Shown here piece after piece: positions 41,637 to 49,564 of a stretch of DNA of 64,000 nt; positions within the stretch are counted from its first letter, which is position 1; each line of letters starts with the position of its first letter. Source of the stretch: Fibrobacterota bacterium (lineage in GTDB: Bacteria; Fibrobacterota; Chitinivibrionia; Chitinivibrionales; Chitinispirillaceae); the NCBI GenBank assembly GCA_023436205.1, contig JAEZKC010000059.1:372001-436000 (forward strand), read 5' to 3'. Made by a program: the position numbers and the translations under genes. A model generated the notes under the pieces. The model saw only the letters and a list, made by a program, of their open reading frames with translations, made no database searches and was not told the origin of the DNA.

Positions 41637-42746
41637 TCAGGCATTATGAAAAATTTCGCTGACTGATTGATTATAATGAAGACGATTGATAGTGCAGGCA
41701 AATCGACATGCCAGAGAGTGAATTTTTATGAAATCGAGGTCGAGAATGGCTTTACTTTGAGGGATAGAATCGGTCGTGTGAAGCTCTTTGAGGCCGAACT
41801 TCTCGTGTGCTTCCCTGAGTGCCGGTAAATATTCCTCTTTCAGTTTGTTATGGCTTACCACCGCATAGATTTGATCTAGATGATAATTTGAATGCAGTGA
41901 TCGAACTGCGTTGATAAGCGAAGACCCTGTGACCGTTTCATCATCGGTGATAATTGCAGCGGATTTGCCATCGAGATCTCCGATAATCCCCAGGAAATTG
42001 GCCCGATCTTTCCCGGGACGGAATTTGTTGGCGATTGCATAAGGAATATCCATGTCATCGGAAAAATGAACTGTGAATTTAGCTCCGCCGGCATCGGTTG
42101 ACACAGCGAGCACGTCACCGCGGCCTTTGAAATTGCCGAACAGATCCACAGCCAGATCAAGACCACTTAACGCAACAAGCATCATTTCAGGCTCGTAAAA
42201 ACCGTAAAGGGAAAGTGTGTGCGGGTGATAGGTGAGATGAGCATGCGCTCCCGCTACTTTAAGCTGATCGGCAAAAAGACTTGCCAGTGTCGCCTCTCTG
42301 GCCATGAAGCTGGGCTTGTCCTGACGGGAGTAGGGGCAATAGGGGGTGACCACCGTAATGCTTTTGGCTCTGTGAGCACGAAGAGTGCGCACCACCTGTA
42401 AAAGCTGCTGGATATTTTCATTAACTGAATTTGAACTGACATTTTCGTGAACAGATTGGAAAACGAACGCATTGGACCCGGCCACATGATGTGGAAGCCT
42501 GGGGCAGGTCTCCTGATCTGCAAAGACCGTTGTAACAGGATCTTCTCTGGTCCCCAGGAGCGGAATCTGCTGAAGCTCGCTGTTGTGCTCCCGAAGCATC
42601 GCTTCGTATTGAGCTTTTACCGACTGGGCAAACTCTATTCCCGAATTGCAGGCAACAAAAAGTAGCCACCCATTGGGGCCGGAAAGCTGCTTTTTTTTGC
42701 GCAGATCAAATGATTCGGGGGTGATAAAACTTTCAAAATGATTCAT
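41637..42746 (-). CDS. Divergent ribose-phosphate pyrophosphokinase family protein
   Basis: 369 aa, longer than standard Prs (about 315). Two-lobed phosphoribosyltransferase fold is evident, but key motifs differ: PYCPYSRQDK instead of PYxxYARQDR, YHPHTLSLYGFY instead of the DLH-x-x-QIQGFF stretch, and the PRPP loop IITDDETVTGSSL instead of V-D-D-x-x-D-T-G-G-T. It may still make PRPP or be a specialised or inactive relative. ATG 42746 with GGAG and an 8-bp gap from prmA; an open extension upstream overlaps prmA and is not used. Next gene is nadC, a PRPP consumer. Confidence 0.75.
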   Translation of the reverse strand: MNHFESFITPESFDLRKKKQLSGPNGWLLFVACNSGIEFAQSVKAQYEAMLREHNSELQQIPLLGTREDPVTTVFADQETCPRLPHHVAGSNAFVFQSVHENVSSNSVNENIQQLLQVVRTLRAHRAKSITVVTPYCPYSRQDKPSFMAREATLASLFADQLKVAGAHAHLTYHPHTLSLYGFYEPEMMLVALSGLDLAVDLFGNFKGRGDVLAVSTDAGGAKFTVHFSDDMDIPYAIANKFRPGKDRANFLGIIGDLDGKSAAIITDDETVTGSSLINAVRSLHSNYHLDQIYAVVSHNKLKEEYLPALREAHEKFGLKELHTTDSIPQSKAILDLDFIKIHSLACRFACTINRLHYNQSVSEIFHNA

Positions 42747-42754
42747 GGAGCTCC

Positions 42755-43597
42755 CTACTGAAGATTGAAGGAACCGCACCACCACTCATTCTCTGTATTA
42801 CTGTCTGCAAGCTTGAATCCAAACTTGGCGGCGCTGCTCACGACTTCCTCTTTTTCGCTGATCAGTATGCCAGACCAGATTAGAAGCCCTCCCTTTTGCA
42901 TCATGGGGGTAATCTGCCCCAAAAGCGGCTCCGATTCACTGGAGAGCATATTCATGATAACCGTATCGAATTTTGATTTGCTCTTCAGTGTATCTAAAGT
43001 ACCGATAAGGAACTCCACCTTGCCTGATGGTGGGTTGTCCCGAAGGTTTTCCGCAAGATTCTCCTGGCAGTCTTTGTCGATTTCCACACCGAGAGAGTAG
43101 CTGCTCCCCAGGTAATCGGCTACAAAGCAGAGAATTCCTGATCCGGTGCCAATATCAAGAAGCCGTTTTCCCCGAATCTGCTCCTTGCGGGCGATAAGCT
43201 CCCGAGATGCCAGACGGGTGGTTTCGTGATGCCCGGTGCCGAAAGCCATCTTAGGCTCGATTTTAATCCAGACGCGATTCTGCTCCTGAGGCGGTTCCAG
43301 CCACTTTGGCGATACCCACATGCCGGGGGCGATTTGAGCCGGTTCCATTGACTCACGCCATTTGGCATTCCAGTCCTGGTCTTCGATGAATTCAATTTTT
43401 GAATCCAGCTGAAGCAGCTCTTTGAATGATCCCTGGGCGGCCAAAGCATCTGCCTCGGTTGAAAAATAGAATCCCAGTCGTTGGCCGGTGGGGGAGGTTT
43501 CCTCAACACAGCCGCTCATATTGTGGCCGTAGCCTATGGCCATGGCCAGTTCGAGTTGGTCTTCGGTGATGTTGCAGTAAAGGCAGTAAGCGGGCAT
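42755..43597 (-). CDS. prmA: Ribosomal protein L11 methyltransferase
   Basis: 280 aa. SAM-dependent trimethylation of ribosomal protein L11. N-terminal substrate-recognition domain (~1-110), then PKMAFGTGHHETTRL, motif I LLDIGTGSGILCFVA and post-motif MNMLSSE, slightly changed from the usual N-I-L. C-terminal WSGILISEKEEV is typical. First gene of a tight run with the PRPP-synthetase-like gene; thiC lies 92 bp upstream on the same strand, separated by a hairpin at 43650-43680. Confidence 0.88.
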   Translation of the reverse strand: MPAYCLYCNITEDQLELAMAIGYGHNMSGCVEETSPTGQRLGFYFSTEADALAAQGSFKELLQLDSKIEFIEDQDWNAKWRESMEPAQIAPGMWVSPKWLEPPQEQNRVWIKIEPKMAFGTGHHETTRLASRELIARKEQIRGKRLLDIGTGSGILCFVADYLGSSYSLGVEIDKDCQENLAENLRDNPPSGKVEFLIGTLDTLKSKSKFDTVIMNMLSSESEPLLGQITPMMQKGGLLIWSGILISEKEEVVSSAAKFGFKLADSNTENEWWCGSFNLQ

Positions 43598-43649
43598 AAT
43601 GATTTTCTAAAAAGAAATTCTGGGTTGATGTGAGACCAAGTATGTATGA

Positions 43650-43680
43650 CCCCAGAGTTCTTCAATGCGATACTCTGGGG
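43650..43680. other. Hairpin between thiC and prmA
   Basis: CCCCAGAGT and ACTCTGGGG form a perfect 9-bp stem with a 13-base loop. No T-tract on the minus strand, so it is better seen as a processing or attenuation structure than as a full terminator. Confidence 0.45.
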
Positions 43681-43689
43681 TAAAAGTAT

Positions 43690-44964
43690 CTATTTAACGC
43701 TCTTTGACCTCTTGATCGCGCAGAACTCTCCGCACATGCTGCAGAGTTCCTGATCGTGAGGCGGCAAAGATTCCCTGTAAGCGCGGGCCTTGTCCGGATC
43801 TATGCACAGAGAGATCATTTTGTTCCAGTCGAGGGCTATTTTGGCTCGGGAAATCTCATGATCCCATTCAATCGCACCCGGCAAACCTCTGGCAATATCT
43901 GCCGCGTGAGCTGCGATTCGCGAGGCGATTACACCCTCCCGCACATCTTCCAGTGAAGGCAAACGCAGGTGTTCGGCAGGGGTTACATAACAGAGGAAAT
44001 CCGCTCCGGCCATCCCGGCAACTGCTCCGCCGATGGCTGAAGAGATGTGATCGTAACCCGGGGAGACATCGGTCACCAGAGGGCCAAGCACATAAAAGGG
44101 AGCACCGTTACATAATGTTTTCTGAATCTGAATGTTTGTTGTCACCTGGTTGAGCGGCACATGTCCGGGACCTTCAACAAACACACCCACATTTTTCTGA
44201 CGGGCACGTTTCACCAGATCCCCCAGAATTATGAGCTCCTCAATCTGTACACGGTCTGTGGCATCGTACAGTGCTCCGGGCCTGAAACCGTCCCCCAGGC
44301 TCACTGCTACATCATATTCTGCACAGATGTCCAGAAGCCGGTCATATTGTTCATATAGAGGATTTTCTTTGTTGTTATGGTGGATCCATTCCATGATGAT
44401 GGTGCCGCCGCGGCTTGTAGCTCCGGCAAGACGCTTGACTTCTTTAAAACGGGCTACCGACTGACGGGTAATGCCGCAGTGAAGTGTTAGAAAATCCACA
44501 CCCTGTCGGCAATGCTGCTCAATAATTTCAAACATGTCATCAGCGGTAAGATCCAGAACAGATTTCTTGTTCTGACTGGCGATCACCGCCATTTCATAAA
44601 GTGGAACCGTTCCTATCACCACCGGGCATTGAGAAATGAGAGCTGTGCGAATCCCTGCCAGATCACCCGCAGTGGAAAGATCCATAATGGCATCGGCACC
44701 GTGCTTGACCGCCACTCTCATCTTGTTCATCTCCTCCTCGATTTCGCTAAGAGAGGAGGAGGTGCCGATGTTGGCATTTATTTTGATCCGAGTATTAGTG
44801 CCGATAGGGAGCGGATCAATGGATCTGAGCCGGTTTTTCACCAGTACTATGATGCCATCGGCCATACCCTGGCGAATCTGTTCGGGGGATAGTTTCTCAA
44901 TTGCTGCGGCGCGGTTCATTTCGTCGGTGATAATGCCCGCTTTGGCTTGTTCAACCCTTGTCAT
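43690..44964 (-). CDS. thiC: Phosphomethylpyrimidine synthase ThiC (or the BzaF paralogue)
   Basis: 424 aa with start at ATG 44964 (GGAG 12 bases upstream; 37 residues upstream in frame are not ThiC-like). Radical SAM enzyme of unusual fold making HMP-phosphate from AIR for thiamine. Motifs: INANIGTSS, DLSTAGDL, HCGITRQSV, EWIHHNNKENPLYEQYD, EGPGHVPLN and the C-terminal cluster motif CSMCGEFC. The short form of anaerobes. BzaF, which makes 5-hydroxybenzimidazole from the same substrate, is very similar and cannot be excluded. No TPP riboswitch core was found upstream. Confidence 0.88.
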   Translation of the reverse strand: MTRVEQAKAGIITDEMNRAAAIEKLSPEQIRQGMADGIIVLVKNRLRSIDPLPIGTNTRIKINANIGTSSSLSEIEEEMNKMRVAVKHGADAIMDLSTAGDLAGIRTALISQCPVVIGTVPLYEMAVIASQNKKSVLDLTADDMFEIIEQHCRQGVDFLTLHCGITRQSVARFKEVKRLAGATSRGGTIIMEWIHHNNKENPLYEQYDRLLDICAEYDVAVSLGDGFRPGALYDATDRVQIEELIILGDLVKRARQKNVGVFVEGPGHVPLNQVTTNIQIQKTLCNGAPFYVLGPLVTDVSPGYDHISSAIGGAVAGMAGADFLCYVTPAEHLRLPSLEDVREGVIASRIAAHAADIARGLPGAIEWDHEISRAKIALDWNKMISLCIDPDKARAYRESLPPHDQELCSMCGEFCAIKRSKSVK

Positions 44965-45373
44965 ATTGCTGCTGTACTCCGTACCGATGAGGGAGAATGA
45001 ATTTTTTACGAGGAAATGCGTAATAGGAACAATCTTTGAAAATAGATTAGGGAACGGCTGTAGGAAAGAAGACAATATCCGGTAATGTAACCAAGATTGC
45101 CGATTTTCCGTTCCGTTTTTATCATGCCGTAATCTGTTCCGTTAATAATGCTTGTAAAAACTTGAAAACTATGATATTAATATATGAAACGGTTGAAACT
45201 GGTTTTGGGCGGAAGTTATATTGAACACCTTGTTTTATGCCGTTTCACGGCGGCGGACTCTTGCTGGACATGTGTACCGCCTGGTTCATTAAAAAATAGC
45301 GGAACCCTTTACAGTTTAATCGGCAATTAACTTCGCGACATTCTGTCTCGGAGAGTTGAATGGAGGATCTGAA
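44965..45373. promoter_or_regulatory. Divergent intergenic region with dksA promoter and leader
   Basis: About 400 bp between thiC and dksA. Plus strand: TTGTAA (45152-45157), 17-bp spacer, TATTAA (45175-45180), predicted start ~45187, hence a leader of about 185 bases with hairpins GCCG-TTTCA-CGGC (45239-45251) and GGCGG...CCGCC (45252-45282). No recognised riboswitch. No convincing promoter was seen on the thiC side. Confidence 0.45.
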
Positions 45374-45772
45374 ATGAACAAGAAACTAACCAAAAAGCAG
45401 CTCCAGTACTTTAAAGACAAACTGCTTGCCGAAAAGCAGAAAGTATTGGAAGAGATGGGGGAACTGCAGCAGAGTAACCTTAAGCAGTCCATTTCGGATT
45501 CCGCCGGTGAGAACTCTCGCTATAGTTACCATCTGGGGGATGTGGCTTCTCTTTCCTACGGACGCGAATTCTCCATGGGGCTGGCAGAGCGTCAGCAGAA
45601 ATATCTTGAACAGATTGATGATGCGCTTCAGAGAATCGACGAGGGAACTTACGGTATTTGCAAAGTTACCGGAGAGCTTATCAATATCGAACGTCTCGAA
45701 GAAGTTCCGGTGGCCAAGTATTCTGTTAAAGGCAAAGAAATTATGGAGCGCCGCAAACGTCAGGGTGTCTGA
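45374..45772 (+). CDS. DksA/TraR-family protein lacking most zinc cysteines
   Basis: 132 aa. Coiled-coil N-terminal region (KKQLQYFKDKLLAEKQKVLEEM) and the C-terminal motif ALQRIDEGTYGICKVTGELI...RLEEVPVAKYS. In classic DksA this contains four zinc cysteines; here only the first remains (C-K-V-T-G, then A and S at the last two), a form frequent in Bacteroidota. The family binds RNA polymerase's secondary channel, but whether this variant does so is not established. ATG 45374 follows GGAGG by seven bases. Ends at an intrinsic terminator. Confidence 0.88.
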   Translation: MNKKLTKKQLQYFKDKLLAEKQKVLEEMGELQQSNLKQSISDSAGENSRYSYHLGDVASLSYGREFSMGLAERQQKYLEQIDDALQRIDEGTYGICKVTGELINIERLEEVPVAKYSVKGKEIMERRKRQGV

Positions 45773-45797
45773 TCCCCTTGCTCCTATTAAGTTTTTG

Positions 45798-45839
45798 AGC
45801 GTCAGAAGGACGTACCAGCTTCTGACGCTTTCTTTTTTA
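45798..45839 (+). terminator. Intrinsic terminator after dksA-like gene
   Basis: GCGTCAGAAG and CTTCTGACGC form a perfect 10-bp stem with a 10-base loop, followed by TTTCTTTTTT. The downstream barrel gene begins immediately after. Confidence 0.88.
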
Positions 45840-45846
45840 AGGCTCC

Positions 45847-47544
45847 GTGTCTTATGCGGATGAAGTGATGAAGTGTTCAAGTCCGAAAGTCCGTGCCTTT
45901 TTTCCTGCTGTTTTCGTTGCCTTCCTTCTCTGTTCCCTTTCCGCTCAAGAAAATGATACCCTGTATGTTGTGAACAAAAAGTTTCTGAATGTCAACAGGA
46001 ACGCAATATTCTACAGTTCACTGAATAATCTGATGAGGTCATCAGAAACCCGAATCCCCCAATCAGTTGTCCGGATAATGGATTCTCTGGGATATCAATC
46101 GGTTAAGTGTGATAGTTCGGGAGATACTTTAAGGATTATTACCGGTCCCCGGTCTCGCATTTCCAAAATGAGAATAGCTGCTGAGCCCTCCATCCCCGTT
46201 CACGATTTCTCTTTTCCTGTTCTTCCTCGGTTTTACGATGCCGGAGAGATCAACGGAATTGTCCACAAAATTGCAAGCTTTCTTGCCGATAGCGGTTACC
46301 CCTACAATCTGGTAATTACTTCCATAATGCCTGACAGCACAGGTCTTCTGGAGATCCAGTTCGAGGTTGAACCTGATCAGAAAGCCTGTTTCAGTACACC
46401 GGTTTTGCGAGGGCTGAAAGGAAAACGCTCTCTTTTCCTAAAAGATATACGTTTTAAGGAAGGTCAAAGCTACTCTACTCACTCAGTTAATGAATCGCTG
46501 CGCAGACTGAGACTGCGAAAATATGTATCGAGTGTCGATGCAGCATCTCCGGTCATTGTGGAAGGCAGCGATAAGAAACATGATTCGGCAACTGCGGTGG
46601 CAGTACCTTTCACGATTGTTGAGCGTTCCGGTATAACTCTTGAGGGAGCAATTGGTTACGAATCTGCTGCTTCAGAGCGGGGGAGGTTACGGGGATTATT
46701 CAATTTATCACTGATTAACCTGTTTCATTCCGGAGAAAATGCCGAAGTGCATTACACGGGAGCACGTTCATCACAGAATTTGAAAGTTTCATTGGAAAAA
46801 CCCTGGGTTCTAGGTACGCCTTTTTGGGTCTGGGGAGGCATCGAACTCGATATTGAAGATTTCGGTTATGGTTATCTTGCCGGAGAGGCTGCTGCAAGTA
46901 CCGAAATTGGTTCAAACTTGAAAACCGGTTTTGCTCTTCGGGGGTCTGAAACGGTGCCTCCCGACAGTTTGGGTTCCGCCTATACCTACTATGGTGCAGA
47001 TCTATTCATCTCTTTGATTTCAGAACCGTTTGCCAGAGGGAAAACAGTTTACGAGTTCATGGTGAAAACCGGCAGCGGTCGAGCAAACAGGGAAAAGCCC
47101 TATACCCGCAGTCGACTTGAAATAATGGCTGGTGCCCATCTGCCGCTCTCCAGCCGATATGCAATAGTCGGGCGTCTTGTAGCCAAAAGTCTTTTCACTG
47201 ATGAGCAATTCATCTCTCCGGCGGAATCTTACCGCACCGGCGGGCACAATTCGGTAAGGGGTTATTCCGAAGATGAATTTTCATTTCGCTCAGTGTTTTA
47301 TTCCCAGCTTGAGGGTCACATCTATTTCAGCCCGAGTGCATCCCTATTTATTTTTACTGATTGCGGAACCGGGTTTAATTCTCCTGAAGGTATTTCTCTT
47401 TCAGAGCGCAAAGACATGCTGGGGTATGGGGCGGGGATACTATTTCCATCAAGGCTTGGAACGGTTCAGCTGCAATGGGCTCGCAATCTCAATGACCGAC
47501 GAAGTGCCGGTCGCATACATTTGGGATTAAAAACCTTAATGTGA
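45847..47544 (+). CDS. BamA/TamA-like outer-membrane beta-barrel protein
   Basis: 565 aa. Signal peptide (best seen from the ATG at 45868: MKCSSPKVRAFFPAVFVAFL), POTRA-like repeats (~95-245; for example PVLRGLKGKRSLFLKDIRFKEGQSYS), then a C-terminal Omp85 barrel with the conserved loop SVRGYSEDEF (~470) and LGYGAGILFPSRLGTVQLQW. Omp85 proteins insert or secrete outer-membrane proteins. It is shorter than BamA (about 800 aa) and resembles TamA or a lineage-specific relative. Start may be GTG 45847 (AAGG four bases upstream) or ATG 45868. Followed 19 bp later by an exported helical-repeat protein, a likely partner. Confidence 0.82.
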   Translation: MSYADEVMKCSSPKVRAFFPAVFVAFLLCSLSAQENDTLYVVNKKFLNVNRNAIFYSSLNNLMRSSETRIPQSVVRIMDSLGYQSVKCDSSGDTLRIITGPRSRISKMRIAAEPSIPVHDFSFPVLPRFYDAGEINGIVHKIASFLADSGYPYNLVITSIMPDSTGLLEIQFEVEPDQKACFSTPVLRGLKGKRSLFLKDIRFKEGQSYSTHSVNESLRRLRLRKYVSSVDAASPVIVEGSDKKHDSATAVAVPFTIVERSGITLEGAIGYESAASERGRLRGLFNLSLINLFHSGENAEVHYTGARSSQNLKVSLEKPWVLGTPFWVWGGIELDIEDFGYGYLAGEAAASTEIGSNLKTGFALRGSETVPPDSLGSAYTYYGADLFISLISEPFARGKTVYEFMVKTGSGRANREKPYTRSRLEIMAGAHLPLSSRYAIVGRLVAKSLFTDEQFISPAESYRTGGHNSVRGYSEDEFSFRSVFYSQLEGHIYFSPSASLFIFTDCGTGFNSPEGISLSERKDMLGYGAGILFPSRLGTVQLQWARNLNDRRSAGRIHLGLKTLM

Positions 47545-47563
47545 TTAACTTACCGGAACTCTT

Positions 47564-49249
47564 ATGAAAAAAGCTGTTTTTTTACTGTTCATTCTGCTAT
47601 CCATCTTCACCGTTGAGGCAACTTGTTTTGACGACTCCGGGTGGATTGATTTGTCTCTTGCCGAACAGGAAAAAATTCTCAACAGTTTTAATGCTGTGGA
47701 TGCTGATGACCAATGCATTTACAAGTATATCGGCTTTCTGCTTAAGGCAAAAAACGGCCAACTCGGATCCATTGTCGATTTGTTGAATCGTCGAAAAGAT
47801 TCCCGGGGGTTTTCCTCAGAACTTCTGGTTTCCCTTTCAAACTATGAATCGATTCTCAACAGTGGGGCACTTTGGAAATCGCTGGTGTCCTTTTGGAAAC
47901 AGGCCAATCAGCCAGTTTACAATCATCTGGTCTCTCTTGGGGAAGGTGGACGCATGCCCTTTGCGGATTCTCTCTACGAGGTCCTGCATTCCTCGGCTGA
48001 ACTAAATAGTCATGATTATCTCCGCTGGGGGCGCATTCTTTCACTTCTGGGCAAATACCCAAAGGCTGCCAAGGTTTACTGCAGAGTTTGTCAGCTGGAG
48101 CCAGTGATGGCCCATGTGGCTTTGAGCCAGATGTGGCAGTTCTTTACTGAAGGTGAACCATCCAAAATTGCTCCTGCTGTAGATCAGTTCAGAAGCTGCA
48201 TTTTCGGGGGAACTGTCAGGGATACAGTCCTGTTCCGCACCTGGATGGCCGATCTCTGTGCTGAAATCGGGTTATATGATAAGCAGGTGGACGTGCTTGT
48301 GGGTCTGGAAACCAGGGGAGAACCGGTTGCTGAGAGCTTGGTGGACATTGCCAGAAGTCATTTTCTCTCAAGACGTTACCGTTTTGCTCTCAAGCCTGCC
48401 ATGCTGGCTTTTCAGCGCCTTGGCAAAGGAGAGCTTCGCACAAATGCGGCGATTATGGCCTACAAGTCATATCAGGAACTCGGCATCAGCGATTCAGCTT
48501 TAGTGTGGCTCAAACGCGCAGAACTCACATCTCCGGCTCGTCTTGCGGACGCTGCATCCTTTTACCAGGGAACTGGACATTTGGCCACCGCCAAACGATT
48601 AATCGATTCGCTTCCTGCATCGCTCCCCAAGGATACGCTTGTTCTCAGGCATACACTCTTCACTGGCGAACTGATTAACGCTCTGAAACTTACAGCACAA
48701 CTCGATACACTAAAAACCCATGTACGGGAATGGGTACTGTGGAGGGGAAGGATTCTGATCTTCAGCAATCGTGCAGATGAGGCAATCGCATTGTTGGATT
48801 CTCTTCCATTTTCTCCCTCATGGAGCGGGTCTTCTGAAATTCTCAATTATAAGTTCAGGTATAACAAACTTCTGGATGATCAGAACGCATCAAAACTGTG
48901 GAGCGATCTGGAATTTCTGATCTATACCGGTAATCTGCAGAAGGCAAAGCAACTGCTGCTTTCAATAAACATTGATGATGAAAATCGACAGATGCTTGCA
49001 GCAGTCCTGGGGCGTGTTATGACTGAAAAGGGGAATGCAGATGAGACACTTGAAATGTTAGATTCTCTCTCAATCAAGAAGCCCGGACCGGAAATTCTTT
49101 ACTTTAGAGCTGAAGCGCTGTATATTGTGGGTCGTCTGAAGGAGTCCAGTTTGGCCGCAGAGCAGATACTTTTAGAGTATCCCACCGATGTATTCGCTCA
49201 GAAAGCCCGTATTCTGCTTTCAGGAATCCGGACTCGGGGGGAACTCTGA
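47564..49249 (+). CDS. Exported TPR-like helical-repeat protein
   Basis: 561 aa. Clear signal peptide (KKAVFLLFILLSIFTVEATC; the cysteine at 21 is not in a good lipobox). The rest is alpha-helical repeats of TPR/SEL style (LRWGRILSLLGKYPKAAKVY; EILYFRAEALYIVGRLKESS). It follows the Omp85-like gene by 19 bp and is thus probably a periplasmic or lipid-anchored partner in envelope assembly. Function not recognised. Confidence 0.7.
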   Translation: MKKAVFLLFILLSIFTVEATCFDDSGWIDLSLAEQEKILNSFNAVDADDQCIYKYIGFLLKAKNGQLGSIVDLLNRRKDSRGFSSELLVSLSNYESILNSGALWKSLVSFWKQANQPVYNHLVSLGEGGRMPFADSLYEVLHSSAELNSHDYLRWGRILSLLGKYPKAAKVYCRVCQLEPVMAHVALSQMWQFFTEGEPSKIAPAVDQFRSCIFGGTVRDTVLFRTWMADLCAEIGLYDKQVDVLVGLETRGEPVAESLVDIARSHFLSRRYRFALKPAMLAFQRLGKGELRTNAAIMAYKSYQELGISDSALVWLKRAELTSPARLADAASFYQGTGHLATAKRLIDSLPASLPKDTLVLRHTLFTGELINALKLTAQLDTLKTHVREWVLWRGRILIFSNRADEAIALLDSLPFSPSWSGSSEILNYKFRYNKLLDDQNASKLWSDLEFLIYTGNLQKAKQLLLSINIDDENRQMLAAVLGRVMTEKGNADETLEMLDSLSIKKPGPEILYFRAEALYIVGRLKESSLAAEQILLEYPTDVFAQKARILLSGIRTRGEL

Positions 49250-49318
49250 AATAGTGAGAAATCAATCTGTTCCAATAGATATTTTTATTCAGAACAACAC
49301 TTTTAAGGATAAAATCAG

Positions 49319-49564
49319 ATGAGTATTCGCTGGATACGCAACGTGCTTATTGATGGAGAAAAAAGTACTGTGGAAATACAGATCGGGGATAGACGTATTG
49401 GAGACAAGTGCTACACCCGCATCAATGATGAACTGGAAGTATGGTTCGAGAATATATACAGCACTCGCAATGACATCATCGCACAGGGATTGGACATACT
49501 TAAGAAACGACTTGAAGGCAAAAACATAACTTACCCGGACGGACAACTTTATGACTGGCAATAA
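49319..49564 (+). CDS. Small conserved-looking protein upstream of the GH57 gene
   Basis: 81 aa, cytoplasmic. Sequence features: RWIRNVLIDGEKSTVEIQIG at the start, two predicted helices (NIYSTRNDIIAQGLDILKKRLEG) and a Tyr/Trp end. No family recognised. It overlaps the GH57 gene by 14 bp, so it is translated with it. Ribosome site is weak (AAGGAT 11-16 bases upstream). The overlap argues that it is real. Confidence 0.55.
   Translation: MSIRWIRNVLIDGEKSTVEIQIGDRRIGDKCYTRINDELEVWFENIYSTRNDIIAQGLDILKKRLEGKNITYPDGQLYDWQ

Noticed and set aside
44965..45120. Possible TPP riboswitch upstream of thiC
   Set aside because: Looked for the conserved CTGAGA and ACCTGATC...GGNTAATGCC stretches on the minus strand; none present.
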